Source: Pelomonas saccharophila_A (lineage in GTDB: Bacteria; Pseudomonadota; Gammaproteobacteria; Burkholderiales; Burkholderiaceae_C). From it: a stretch of 64,000 nt of DNA. Within the stretch, counting starts at the first letter, position 1; every line of letters starts with the position of its first letter. The notes under the pieces were generated by a model, which made no database searches, was not told the origin of the DNA, and worked only from the letters and a program-made list of their open reading frames with translations. Positions 16,281-24,832 of the stretch are shown here, piece by piece. The position numbers and the translations under genes were made by a program. The stretch is from assembly GCF_031458095.1 (NCBI RefSeq), contig NZ_JAVDXU010000006.1, positions 62,001 to 126,000 of the forward strand, in the 5' to 3' direction.

Positions 16281-17756
16281 CTATTCGACGGCCTTGAGCA
16301 TGTCCTCGACGACCTTCTTCGCATCGCCGAACACCATCATGGTCTTGTCCATGTAGAAGAGCTCGTTGTCCAGGCCCGCATAGCCGGCCGCCATCGAGCG
16401 CTTGTTGACGATGATGGTCTTGGCCTTGTAGGCCTCCAGGATGGGCATGCCGTAGATGGGGCTGCCCTTCACGTGCGCGGCGGGGTTCACGACGTCGTTG
16501 GCGCCCAGGATGATGGCCACGTCGACCTGGCCGAATTCGCCGTTGATGTCCTCCATCTCGAAGACCTGGTCATAGGGCACCTCGGCCTCGGCCAGCAGCA
16601 CGTTCATGTGGCCCGGCATGCGGCCGGCCACCGGATGGATGGCGTATTTGACGGTGATGCCCTTCTCGGTGAGCTTGGCGGCCAGTTCCTTCACCGCATG
16701 CTGGGCGCGCGCCACGGCCAGGCCGTAGCCCGGCACGATGACGACGCTTTCGGCATTGCCAAGCACGAAGGCCGCGTCGTCGGCGCTGCCGCTCTTGACG
16801 TTGCGCTGCTGAGCCGCACCCGCTGCCGGGCCGCCGGTCTCGCCACCGAACCCGCCCAGGATGACGTTGAAGAACGAGCGGTTCATGGCCTTGCACATGA
16901 TGTAGCTCAGGATGGCACCCGAGCTGCCCACCAGCGAGCCGGCAATGATCAGCATCGCGTTGTTCAGGCTGAAGCCGATGCCCGCCGCCGCCCAGCCGGA
17001 ATAGCTGTTCAGCATGGACACGACGACCGGCATGTCGGCGCCGCCGATCGGGATGATCAGCAGCACGCCGAGCAGGAAGCCCAGCGCCACGATCAGGCCG
17101 AAGTCGATGGGCGACTGCGAGTGCCAGAAGCCGAACACGAAGAAGGCAGAGGCCAGGCCCAGCACCGCGTTGAGCGCATGCTGACCCTTGAAGGTGACGG
17201 GCGCGCCCTGGAAGAGGCGGAACTTGCTGCCGCCCGACAGCTTGCCCCAGGCGATGACGGAACCGGTGAAGGTGATGGCGCCGATGAAGGCACCCAGGGC
17301 CAGCTCGATGCGGTTGCCGCCCGGGATGGGCGCCAGCGTGCGCGGGGCAGTGCCGTCCTCCGGCGGGATGGCGGCCAGTGCCGCATCCATGGCCGGCGTG
17401 ATGCCGAAGGCTGCCGGCTCGGCGACGGCCGCGACCGCGATGGCCACGGCGGCCAGGCCGATCATGCTGTGGAAGAAGGCGACCAGCTCGGGCATCTTGG
17501 TCATCTCGACCGTCTTGGCCCGCCAGGCGCCGTAGCCGCCGCCGACGACCAGGCCGAGCAGCACCCAGCCCAGGCCCATGCCATGGCCCGCCAGCTTGAC
17601 GATGAGGGCCCCGGTCGTGAACACGGCGATGGTCATGCCGGTCATGCCGAAGAGATTGCCGCGGATGGAGGTCGTCGGGTGCGACAGGCCCTTGAGCGCC
17701 TGGATGAAGCAGACGCTGGCGATCAGATAGAGCAGCGTGACGAGGTTGAGGCTCAT
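16281..17756 (-). CDS. pntB: NAD(P) transhydrogenase subunit beta
   Basis: A 491-residue subunit of the proton-pumping transhydrogenase (NADH + NADP+ to NAD+ + NADPH, driven by the proton gradient). The N-terminal part (about 1-270) has about nine membrane helices. The C-terminal part is the NADP(H)-binding domain III, with VIVPGYGLAVARAQHAV and the GANDVVNPAA loop. It overlaps pntA2 by four bases. Together with the two alpha genes it makes the three-gene split form common in beta- and alpha-proteobacteria. Confidence 0.96.
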   Translation of the reverse strand: MSLNLVTLLYLIASVCFIQALKGLSHPTTSIRGNLFGMTGMTIAVFTTGALIVKLAGHGMGLGWVLLGLVVGGGYGAWRAKTVEMTKMPELVAFFHSMIGLAAVAIAVAAVAEPAAFGITPAMDAALAAIPPEDGTAPRTLAPIPGGNRIELALGAFIGAITFTGSVIAWGKLSGGSKFRLFQGAPVTFKGQHALNAVLGLASAFFVFGFWHSQSPIDFGLIVALGFLLGVLLIIPIGGADMPVVVSMLNSYSGWAAAGIGFSLNNAMLIIAGSLVGSSGAILSYIMCKAMNRSFFNVILGGFGGETGGPAAGAAQQRNVKSGSADDAAFVLGNAESVVIVPGYGLAVARAQHAVKELAAKLTEKGITVKYAIHPVAGRMPGHMNVLLAEAEVPYDQVFEMEDINGEFGQVDVAIILGANDVVNPAAHVKGSPIYGMPILEAYKAKTIIVNKRSMAAGYAGLDNELFYMDKTMMVFGDAKKVVEDMLKAVE

Positions 17757-18070
17757 TGCTTGGCCTCCACGTTGGTCTTCTTTTCCTTCTTTTTGAACAT
17801 TTCCAGCATCCGCCTCGTGACCAGGAAACCGCCGAAGATGTTGACCGCGGCCAGGGCCACGGCCAGCACGCCCATGCCCTTGGCGAACGGCGTCTCGGTC
17901 AGGGCCGCCGCCAGCATGGCGCCAACGATGACGATGGCCGAGATGGCATTGGTGACGGCCATCAACGGCGTGTGCAGGGCCGGCGTGACCGTCCAGACGA
18001 CGTGGTAGCCCACGTAGATGGCCAGCACGAAGATGATGAGGTTGATGATGGTGTGGTCGACGACTTCCAT
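17753..18070 (-). CDS. pntA2: NAD(P) transhydrogenase subunit alpha, part 2 (membrane part)
   Basis: A 105-residue membrane protein with three to four hydrophobic helices, corresponding to the C-terminal membrane segment of E. coli PntA. It contains GYHVVWTVTPALHTPLMAVTNAIS, the conserved stretch of this subunit, and ends with a Lys-rich tail. It lies 2 bases after pntA1 and overlaps pntB by four bases, so it is part of one transcription unit. Confidence 0.93.
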   Translation of the reverse strand: MEVVDHTIINLIIFVLAIYVGYHVVWTVTPALHTPLMAVTNAISAIVIVGAMLAAALTETPFAKGMGVLAVALAAVNIFGGFLVTRRMLEMFKKKEKKTNVEAKQ

Positions 18071-18072
18071 GC

Positions 18073-19188
18073 TCAGCTCCGGGTCACTTGACCGTCTTGG
18101 GTGACGCGGCAGGCCGCGACGATGTCGTCATCCAAAGGCACGTTGAACGTGCCCTCCTTGGTGATGACGAGCTTCAGGAAGTCCAGCACATTGCGGGCGT
18201 ACAGGGCCGACGCATCGGCCGCGACGAGAGCCGGCAGATTGGTCTCGCCGACGATGACGACGCCATGCTTGGTGACCGTCTTGCCCGCTTCGGTCAGCGG
18301 GCAGTTGCCGCCCGCGGGCGCCGCGATGTCGACGATGACCGAGCCGGGCTTCATGGACTTGACCATCTCCTCGGTGACGAGCACCGGTGCTGCGCGGCCG
18401 GGGATCAGGGCGGTCGTGATGACGACGTCGGCCGCCGCGACCCGCTTGGCAACCTCGGCCTTTTGCCGATCCAGCCAGCTCTGCGGCATGGGCCGGGCAT
18501 AGCCGCCGACGCCCTCGGCCGCTTCCTTCTCCTCGGCAGTCTCATAGGGAACGTCGATGAACTTGCCGCCCAGGGACTCGACCTGCTCTTTCACCGAAGG
18601 CCGCACGTCGCTGGCCTCGATGACGGCACCCAGGCGCTTGGCCGTCGCGATCGCCTGCAGGCCCGCGACGCCGACGCCCAGGATGACGACGCGCGCCGCC
18701 TTCACGGTGCCGGCGGCCGTCATCAGCATGGGGAAGAAGCGCTGGTATTTGTCCGCCGCGATCATGACGGCCTTGTAGCCGGCGATATTGGCCTGGCTGG
18801 ACAGTACGTCCATGCTCTGGGCCCGCGTCGTGCGCGGCGCGGCCTCCAGCGCAAAGCTGATCAGCCCGGCGCCGGCCATGGCCGTGAGGCCGTCGCGGTC
18901 GAAGGGGTTGAGCATGCCGACCAGGGCCGTGCCCGGCTTCATCAGCGCGAGCTCGTCGGCGCCCGGTGCGCGCACCTTCAGCACCAGTTCGCTGCCGAGG
19001 GCCGCCGCCTGGTCGACGATCTCGCAGCCCACGGCTTCATAGGCGGCATCGGTGACGCTGGCCGCGACACCGGCACCGCTCTCGATGCGCAGTGTGTGGC
19101 CGGCGGCCTTCAGCTTCTTGGCCGTCTCGGGCGTGACGGCCACGCGGGTCTCTCCGGCCGCGCGTTCGCGCGGGACGCCGATCTGCAT
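18073..19188 (-). CDS. pntA1: NAD(P) transhydrogenase subunit alpha, part 1 (NAD-binding)
   Basis: A 371-residue soluble subunit with the alanine dehydrogenase/PNT fold. It starts with the PRERAAGETRVAVTPE segment of this family and has the NAD(H)-binding GVGVAGLQAIATAKRLGA near residue 170. The interdomain stretch KTALIPG-like is also present (TTALIPGRAAPVLV). It is the first gene of the pntA1-pntA2-pntB operon. A GGAG ribosome-binding site lies before ATG 19188. It is divergent from the Nudix gene. Confidence 0.95.
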   Translation of the reverse strand: MQIGVPRERAAGETRVAVTPETAKKLKAAGHTLRIESGAGVAASVTDAAYEAVGCEIVDQAAALGSELVLKVRAPGADELALMKPGTALVGMLNPFDRDGLTAMAGAGLISFALEAAPRTTRAQSMDVLSSQANIAGYKAVMIAADKYQRFFPMLMTAAGTVKAARVVILGVGVAGLQAIATAKRLGAVIEASDVRPSVKEQVESLGGKFIDVPYETAEEKEAAEGVGGYARPMPQSWLDRQKAEVAKRVAAADVVITTALIPGRAAPVLVTEEMVKSMKPGSVIVDIAAPAGGNCPLTEAGKTVTKHGVVIVGETNLPALVAADASALYARNVLDFLKLVITKEGTFNVPLDDDIVAACRVTQDGQVTRS

Positions 19189-19273
19189 GGAGGCTCCTGT
19201 CGGGGGCTAGGGGTGCGCGGCAGCTTACACAATGCATGCGTCATCCCGGTGCGGGATTTCGATGGGAGGTTTC

Positions 19274-19771
19274 ATGACTGCCACAGACCGGTTTCGCCCC
19301 AGCGTGACTGTCGCCGCCGTGATTGCAAGGGAAGACCACTACCTGCTGGTCGAAGAGGAGACACCCGAGGGATTGAGGTTGAACAACCCCGCGGGACATC
19401 TGGAACAGGGAGAAAGCCCGATCGAGGCCGTCGTGCGCGAAGCGCTGGAAGAAACGGCGCGGGCCTTCCAGCCCGAGGCCTTCCTGGGCGTCTACCTGGC
19501 CCGCTTCGTCCGGCCGGCGCGATTAGAGGATGTGACCTATGTCCGGCTGGCCTTCAGTGGTGCAGTCGGTGAGGAAATCGCCGGCCGCAGCCTGGACCAG
19601 GGCATACGCCGCACGCTGTGGCTGAGCCTGGCCGAGATCCGCGCCTGCCCCGACCGCCACCGCAGCCCGCTGGTGCTGCGCTGCATCGAAGACCATGCCG
19701 CGGGCCGCCGCTTGCCGCTGGACAGCGTGAATTCCGACGCCTCCCTGGGCTGTCCACGCCGGCTGGGCTGA
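19274..19771 (+). CDS. nudJ: Nudix hydrolase, NudJ-like
   Basis: A 165-residue Nudix enzyme with the complete box: GHLEQGESPIEAVVREALEE, i.e. G-x5-E-x7-REx2EE. NudJ hydrolyses HMP-, thiamine- and nucleoside pyrophosphates. The FRPSVTVAAVIAREDHYLLVEE start and the NNPAGHLE context are those of NudJ. In E. coli nudJ lies directly upstream of mnmA; here mnmA follows two genes later on the same strand, which supports the name. ATG 19274 is chosen for its GGGAGG ribosome-binding site (19264-19269). Confidence 0.82.
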   Translation: MTATDRFRPSVTVAAVIAREDHYLLVEEETPEGLRLNNPAGHLEQGESPIEAVVREALEETARAFQPEAFLGVYLARFVRPARLEDVTYVRLAFSGAVGEEIAGRSLDQGIRRTLWLSLAEIRACPDRHRSPLVLRCIEDHAAGRRLPLDSVNSDASLGCPRRLG

Positions 19772-19781
19772 AGCCTGGCGT

Positions 19782-19787
19782 CAGAAT
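19782..19787 (+). promoter_or_regulatory. -10-like hexamer before solute-binding protein gene
   Basis: CAGAAT lies 7 bases before ATG 19795 with no ribosome-binding site between them, which fits a leaderless start. The -35 region lies inside the nudJ coding end and is not recognisable. Confidence 0.3.
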
Positions 19788-19794
19788 CCTCGCG

Positions 19795-20559
19795 ATGCCC
19801 CGCACGCCCTCCCGCTTCCACCGCCAGCGCCTGGCCGCCTGCCTGGCCTGGCCTCTGGGTTGGACCCTGGGTGCGGCGGCCCAGGCCCAGGCCCAGCCCC
19901 TGCAGATCGCCAGCTGGGACCGGGCCACCAATCCCCTGATCGGCATCAGCGAGGCCGTGCTGACGCGTCTGTATGCCGACACCGGCCAGCCCATGCAGTT
20001 CGTCGACCTGCCGGCGCGCCGCGCCGGTCTGGCGCTGGCCAGCGGCGAGATGGACGCCAACACGCACCGGGCGCGCGACTATCTGGAGGCCTACCCCCAG
20101 GTCGTCGCCGTGGCCACACCGCTGGCCCAGGTCCAGCTGCGTGCCTATACGCGCGACCCGACGCTGAGGCTGGCCGGCTGGTCCGACCTGTCGCGCTGGC
20201 GCGTCGCCCATCTGCGTGGCATCGTGCGCGTGGAGCAGCTGATGCCCGCGGGCGTGCATCGCATCGAGGCCGGCAGCCTGCGCGAACTGTGGCGGCTGCT
20301 GGCCACGGACGCGGCCGACGTGGCCATCCTCAGCGAACTCGCTGGCAGCCCGGCCCAGAAGCCCGCTGGCGTCCCGGGCCTGCAACGCCTGGACCTCGTG
20401 CTGGACGAACACACCATCCACCATGTGCTGGCCGCCCGGCATGCGGCCCTGGCCCAGAAGCTCAACGCCGCCCTGCTGCGCCTGCAGGCCAGCGGCGAGC
20501 TCGAGGCGCTGCGCCAATCGACGCTGCAGGCCCTGCTGAAGCGCCAGGGCGGCGGCTGA
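19795..20559 (+). CDS. Orphan periplasmic solute-binding protein (SBP_bac_3-like)
   Basis: A 254-residue secreted protein with a signal peptide (about 1-34, rich in AQAQA). The two-lobed solute-binding fold is suggested by its strand-helix pattern, including IGISEAVLTRLYADTG and the segment DANTHRARDYLEAYP. No ABC permease or ATPase lies nearby, so it may act as a sensor or scavenging protein, or serve a transporter elsewhere. ATG at 19795 begins the signal peptide; the frame is open further upstream inside nudJ but that part is shadow. Ligand unknown. Confidence 0.65.
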   Translation: MPRTPSRFHRQRLAACLAWPLGWTLGAAAQAQAQPLQIASWDRATNPLIGISEAVLTRLYADTGQPMQFVDLPARRAGLALASGEMDANTHRARDYLEAYPQVVAVATPLAQVQLRAYTRDPTLRLAGWSDLSRWRVAHLRGIVRVEQLMPAGVHRIEAGSLRELWRLLATDAADVAILSELAGSPAQKPAGVPGLQRLDLVLDEHTIHHVLAARHAALAQKLNAALLRLQASGELEALRQSTLQALLKRQGGG

Positions 20560-20563
20560 CAAT
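20558..20563 (+). promoter_or_regulatory. -10-like hexamer before the 2OG oxygenase gene
   Basis: GACAAT lies 6 bases before ATG 20570 and overlaps the stop codon of the upstream gene. No Shine-Dalgarno sequence fits. Leaderless start is inferred. Confidence 0.35.
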
Positions 20564-20569
20564 GCCGGC

Positions 20570-21271
20570 ATGACGACGCCTGACTTCATCGAGGTCTACG
20601 ACCAGGCCCTGAGCCCCGCGGCCTGCCGGGTTCTGATCGAGCGCTTCCAGGCCAGCCCCCGCCTGCAGCGCGGTGAGACCGGCAGCGGCGTCGACGTGAC
20701 CATGAAGGACAGCTGGGACATCGCCATCAGCCGCCATCCCGAATGGGCCGACGCCTGCGAGCAGCTGAACAACGCCGTCATCACCGGTTTCCGCCACTAT
20801 CTGCGCCGCTACGCCCATCTGGCCCTGGCGCCGCTGAAGCTGCAGATGCAAAGGCCCGACGGCACGCTGGCCCTGCTGGATGCCGAGGGTGTTGGCGCGC
20901 TGAACGACGAGATGCTGATGGGCCTGATCGCCAAGGTCTTCCGCCCCGGCGCCATCAATCTGCAGCGCTACACGGCCGACCAGGGCGGCTACCCCTATTG
21001 GCATTGCGAGCAATACCCCCGGCTGGACCAGGGCGAGGCCCTGCACCGGGCGGTGCTGTGGACCATTTACCTGAACGACGACTTCGCCGAGGGCGAGACC
21101 GAATTCCTCTACCAGGGCCGCAAGATCGTCCCGCGCACCGGCAGCCTGTTGATTGCGCCGGGCGGCTTCACCCACACCCACCGCGGCAACCGGCCCCGGG
21201 GCGGCGACAAATTCATCGCCACCAGCTGGGTGCTTTACCAGCGGGCGGAAAGCCTGTTCAAGCAGGGCTGA
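20570..21271 (+). CDS. 2-oxoglutarate/Fe(II)-dependent oxygenase family protein
   Basis: A 233-residue cytoplasmic protein with a double-stranded beta-helix pattern in its second half. The first iron-ligand motif reads YWHCEQ (H-x-E rather than the usual H-x-D). The distal histidine lies in FTHTHRGNRP, and the strand before it, GSLLIAPGG, is typical. Relatives are prolyl-4-hydroxylase-like enzymes acting on proteins or small molecules; the substrate is unknown. It sits between the orphan binding protein and mnmA. Confidence 0.7.
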   Translation: MTTPDFIEVYDQALSPAACRVLIERFQASPRLQRGETGSGVDVTMKDSWDIAISRHPEWADACEQLNNAVITGFRHYLRRYAHLALAPLKLQMQRPDGTLALLDAEGVGALNDEMLMGLIAKVFRPGAINLQRYTADQGGYPYWHCEQYPRLDQGEALHRAVLWTIYLNDDFAEGETEFLYQGRKIVPRTGSLLIAPGGFTHTHRGNRPRGGDKFIATSWVLYQRAESLFKQG

Positions 21272-21283
21272 AGAGGGCTTTGG

Positions 21284-21289
21284 GACAAT
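21284..21289 (+). promoter_or_regulatory. -10-like hexamer before mnmA
   Basis: GACAAT lies 7 bases before the mnmA ATG at 21297, with CGGGCCC between, so no ribosome-binding site exists. This is consistent with leaderless mRNA; the -35 is not clear. Confidence 0.4.
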
Positions 21290-21296
21290 CGGGCCC

Positions 21297-22418
21297 ATGA
21301 ATTCCGCAGAGAAAAAGCATCGAGTCGTCGTCGGCCTGTCCGGCGGCGTGGACTCGGCCGTGACCGCCCACCTCTTGAAGGAGCAGGGCCACGAGGTCAT
21401 CGGCATCTTCATGAAGAACTGGGAAGACGATGACGACGACGAGTACTGCTCGACGCGCCAGGACTTCCTGGACGCTGCCTCGGTGGCCGATGTGCTGGGC
21501 ATCGAGATCGAGCACGTCAACTTCGCGGCCGAGTACAAGGACCGCGTCTTCGAGAGCTTTCTGCGCGAATACCAGGCCGGCCGCACGCCCAACCCCGACG
21601 TGCTGTGCAATGCCGAGATCAAGTTCAAGGCCTTCCTCGACCATGCCATGCGCCTGGGCGCCGAGAAGATCGCCACCGGTCATTACGCGCGAGTCCGTGA
21701 AGTCGACGGTGAGTTCCAGCTCCTCAAGGGTCTGGACCCGCTGAAGGACCAGAGTTATTTCCTGCACCGCCTGTCGCAGGCCCAGATCAGCAAGGCCATG
21801 TTCCCGGTCGGCCACCTGCCCAAGACCGAGGTGCGGCGCATCGCCGCCGAGATCGGCCTGCCGAATGCGAAGAAGAAGGACTCCACCGGCATCTGCTTCA
21901 TCGGCGAGCGGCCCTTCCGCGAGTTCCTCAACAAATACCTGTCCCACCAGCCCGGCCCCATCAAGGACGAGCGCGGCCGCAAGCTGGGCGAACACGTGGG
22001 CCTCTCCTTCTACACGTTGGGCCAGCGCCAAGGCCTGGGCATCGGCGGCGTGAAGGAGAAAGGCAGCCCGCGCGGCGGTGGCGAGCACGAACCCTGGTTC
22101 GTGGCCGCCAAGGACATCCCGAACAACACCTTGATCGTCGTGCAGGGCCACGACCACCCGCTGCTGCAAAGCCCGGCCCTGGTGGCCGATGACCTGAGCT
22201 GGATTGCCGGCCGCGCGCCCGCGACCGAGCAGGCCGCGGCCAAGACGCGCTACCGCCAGGCGGACGCACCCTGCAGCGTGGGCTTCGATGCCAGCGGCCA
22301 GCTGACGCTGCGCTTCCCCGACCCGCAATGGGCGGTGACGCCGGGCCAGAGCGCCGTGGTCTATGACGGCGACGTGTGCCTGGGCGGCGGCGTCATCTCG
22401 GCCGCTTTGGCGGAATGA
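21297..22418 (+). CDS. mnmA: tRNA-specific 2-thiouridylase MnmA
   Basis: A 373-residue enzyme that adds sulfur at C2 of U34 in tRNA-Lys, -Glu and -Gln, using ATP and sulfur relayed from IscS/TusE. The PP-loop SGGVDSAV is near residues 13-20. The two catalytic cysteines are Cys104 (in VLCN) and Cys200 (in GICFIGER), matching the E. coli pair. ATG 21297 matches the family's N-terminus; the longer open frame upstream lies inside the oxygenase gene. The stop overlaps the histidine kinase start by four bases. Confidence 0.96.
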   Translation: MNSAEKKHRVVVGLSGGVDSAVTAHLLKEQGHEVIGIFMKNWEDDDDDEYCSTRQDFLDAASVADVLGIEIEHVNFAAEYKDRVFESFLREYQAGRTPNPDVLCNAEIKFKAFLDHAMRLGAEKIATGHYARVREVDGEFQLLKGLDPLKDQSYFLHRLSQAQISKAMFPVGHLPKTEVRRIAAEIGLPNAKKKDSTGICFIGERPFREFLNKYLSHQPGPIKDERGRKLGEHVGLSFYTLGQRQGLGIGGVKEKGSPRGGGEHEPWFVAAKDIPNNTLIVVQGHDHPLLQSPALVADDLSWIAGRAPATEQAAAKTRYRQADAPCSVGFDASGQLTLRFPDPQWAVTPGQSAVVYDGDVCLGGGVISAALAE

Positions 22419-23635
22419 CGAAATTCGACCGCCTGCTGGCGCGCCTGGCCGAGCCCGGCGTGGTGCTGCGCCTGGCCGCCCTGGTCGTCTGCGCGATGGA
22501 GCTGGTCAGTGCCGGCGCGGCCCTGTTCGGCGCGCGCACCGAACCCTATGACGGTCTGGTGGCCTGGGTCTGGCGCGCCGCTGGCGGCGGCGCCAACGAC
22601 CGCGGCCTGCTGCTGCTGTGCGTGGGCCTGCTGCTGGCCTTCGTCGCGCTGATGTGGCGCCTGGCTAGCCAGGGCGGTGGCGTCGTCACCGTGAACCGGC
22701 GCCTGGCCTGGCTGCTGCTCGTCGACCTGCTGGCCTTCGGCGTGACACCCGGCCTGCCCTTCCTGGTCACGGCCCTGGCCGCCGTGCTGCTGCCGGCGCG
22801 CCTGGCCCTGGGCTTCGGCTTTGCCCAGGTGCTGCTGAACACCGGCATCTATGCGGCGCCCCAGGCGACGGCCTGGCTGGACCAGTTCGGCCTGCTGTCG
22901 TCCATGCTGGCCCTGCACGGCCTGGCCTTCGGCCTGGGCCGCATGGCCGCCGCCGAAGCCGAGAAGCGCCGCTGGCTGCAGGCCGTGCTGGCCGAGCAGA
23001 TGGCCGGCGAGCATCTGCTGGTCGAGCAGATGCGCTACAGCGAGCGCATGCAGATCGCCCGCGAGCTGCACGACCTGATGGGCCACCACCTGACCGCCCT
23101 GAACCTGCAGCTGCAACTGGGCGGCGCCCTGCTCGCGCGCGCGGACACTCCCGGCGCCGGCCAGGCCCTGGGCCGGGCCGAAGGCGTCGCGGCCCAATTG
23201 CTGGCCGACGTGCGCGAGGCCGTGTCGCAGCAGCGCAGTTCCCAGCGCATCGACCTGTCCGCCGCCCTGCAGGCCCTGGCCGAGGGCATTGCCAGCACCC
23301 GCATCGAGCTGGCCCTGGACGATGCCGCCCGCGACCTCGGCCCCCGCGCCGCCCACGCCCTGCTGCGCTGCGTGCAGGAAGGCGTGACCAATAGCGTTCG
23401 TCATGCCAGCGCGCGTCGCGTTCAAGTCGAATTGCGCGGCGAAGGCGATGAGATCGCGGTCAGCATCGACGATGATGGGCGCGGCGCGCCGAACTGGCCC
23501 GCGGGCCGGGCCGAGAAGTTTGGTAACGGCCTCTCGGGCATGGCCGAGCGCATGACCGAGCTGGGTGGGCAGATGTGCGTGACCCGCACAAGCCCTGGGT
23601 TTCGAATCGAGTTGAGATGTCCACGATGGGTGTGA
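22415..23635 (+). CDS. Sensor histidine kinase, NarL/DesK class
   Basis: A 406-residue membrane kinase. Several hydrophobic helices occupy about residues 12-170. They are followed by a coiled-coil-like segment and a HisKA_3 dimerisation domain, with the phosphoacceptor His219 in ARELHDLMGHH. A HATPase_c domain follows, with the N-box around EGVTNSVRHA and glycine boxes DDDGRGAP and GNGLSGMAER. It has no periplasmic sensor domain, so it probably senses a membrane or internal signal. It overlaps mnmA by four bases and the response regulator by 19 bases, so the pair works together. Confidence 0.9.
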   Translation: MTKFDRLLARLAEPGVVLRLAALVVCAMELVSAGAALFGARTEPYDGLVAWVWRAAGGGANDRGLLLLCVGLLLAFVALMWRLASQGGGVVTVNRRLAWLLLVDLLAFGVTPGLPFLVTALAAVLLPARLALGFGFAQVLLNTGIYAAPQATAWLDQFGLLSSMLALHGLAFGLGRMAAAEAEKRRWLQAVLAEQMAGEHLLVEQMRYSERMQIARELHDLMGHHLTALNLQLQLGGALLARADTPGAGQALGRAEGVAAQLLADVREAVSQQRSSQRIDLSAALQALAEGIASTRIELALDDAARDLGPRAAHALLRCVQEGVTNSVRHASARRVQVELRGEGDEIAVSIDDDGRGAPNWPAGRAEKFGNGLSGMAERMTELGGQMCVTRTSPGFRIELRCPRWV

Positions 23636-24279
23636 TCAAGATCCTGTTGGTCGAGGACCAGCAACTGGTGCGTGAAGGCCTCAAGGGCCTGCTCGCGCTG
23701 CACGACGAGCTGCAGGTCGTCGGCGAGGCCAGCGACGGCGCCGAGGCGCTCGAATGGTTGTCGGCCGCCGCGGCCGACGACATGCCCGACGTCATCCTGT
23801 CCGACATGCGCATGCCGCGCCTGGATGGCATCGGCCTGATCCGCGCCCTGGCCGCCAGGGCCCTGCGCCTGCCGGTCATCCTGCTGACGACCTTCGACGA
23901 CACCGCCGCTTTCGACGAGGCCGTGCGCGCCGGCGCCCGCGGCTTCCTGCTCAAGGCCATCAGCCCCGAAACCCTGGCCCAGGCCCTGCGCGATGTGCAC
24001 GGCGGCGGCACGGCCCTGCGGCCATCGCTGACGACGCGCATGGAAGCCAAGGGCGGCGAGCGCGCCTTCACGGCGGCCGACCATCCCGATCCGCTCAGCC
24101 CCAAGGAGCTGCAGGTGCTGCGCCTGGTCGCCAGCGGCCGCAGCAACACCGAGATCGCCGGCCTGCTGGGCAACAGCGAAGGCGTCATCAAGAACCACTG
24201 CTCGGCCATCTTCTCCAAGATGGGCGTGCGCGACCGCACGCAGGCCGTCCTCAGGGCGATTGATCTGGGCTGGATCTAG
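23617..24279 (+). CDS. Response regulator, NarL/LuxR type
   Basis: A 220-residue two-component regulator. The receiver domain (about 1-125) has the acidic pocket in VEDQQ, phosphoacceptor Asp63 in SDMRMPRLDG, Thr in LLTTFDD and Lys in FLLKAIS. The C-terminal LuxR helix-turn-helix carries LSPKELQVLRLVASGRSNTEIA and ends in RTQAVLRAI. ATG 23617 overlaps the kinase end; ATG 23626 is an equally possible start. It is the cognate partner of the upstream kinase. Target genes are not apparent in the window. Its 3' end overlaps the convergent CAP-domain gene by 29 bases. Confidence 0.92.
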   Translation: MSTMGVIKILLVEDQQLVREGLKGLLALHDELQVVGEASDGAEALEWLSAAAADDMPDVILSDMRMPRLDGIGLIRALAARALRLPVILLTTFDDTAAFDEAVRAGARGFLLKAISPETLAQALRDVHGGGTALRPSLTTRMEAKGGERAFTAADHPDPLSPKELQVLRLVASGRSNTEIAGLLGNSEGVIKNHCSAIFSKMGVRDRTQAVLRAIDLGWI

Positions 24280-24781
24280 CCGGCGGCTGCGCCGCCTTCG
24301 CTGGGGTTGCGAGATGCAGCACCCAGTAGCGCTGCAGTTTTCCCGGGCCGGGCACGCAGGCCAGGCCGAACTCCTGGAAGTCGGGGGCCATCAGGTTCTC
24401 GCAATGCGCCGGGCTGGCCAGCCACTGGGCCATGGCCTCGTCCAGGGTCTCGGGCCCGCCGGCCAGGTTCTCGCCGGCCGAGCGCATCAGATAGCCGGCC
24501 TCGCGCAGCCGCGTGCGCAACGACGTGCCGCCGGCGCCGACATGGTCGATGCGGTCGCGCGCGGCCAGCTCCCTCGCGTAGCGGCGCGCTGACTCGGTCA
24601 GCACGGGACTGGGGCGCAAGCCCGCCACGGCCGGCCAGACGCGCTCGCCGCAGGCCTGGGGTTGGGCACGCAGCGCATTCAACCGCGCGAGCACCGCGTC
24701 CCCGGACGGCGGGCAGCCCTCCTGGGCCGCGGCGGGAGCGAGGCCGGCCAAGCCGAGCAACAGAGGCAACAAGGCGCGCAT
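24251..24781 (-). CDS. Secreted CAP-domain (SCP/PR-1-like) protein
   Basis: A 176-residue protein with a signal peptide (about 1-19, AAAQ). Its CAP domain has LTESARRYARELAARDRIDHVGAGG, AGENLAGG and SPAHCENLM, with the putative metal-site histidines in DHVG and PAHC. Three to four cysteines can form disulfides. Bacterial CAP proteins are extracytoplasmic and mostly of unknown role. The gene converges with the response regulator and overlaps its end. Confidence 0.85.
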   Translation of the reverse strand: MRALLPLLLGLAGLAPAAAQEGCPPSGDAVLARLNALRAQPQACGERVWPAVAGLRPSPVLTESARRYARELAARDRIDHVGAGGTSLRTRLREAGYLMRSAGENLAGGPETLDEAMAQWLASPAHCENLMAPDFQEFGLACVPGPGKLQRYWVLHLATPAKAAQPPARSSPDQSP

Positions 24782-24832
24782 GGCCGCATCCTAGTTGTTG
24801 CCAAGCGCCCGGACCCGGCCCACCATGGGGAT

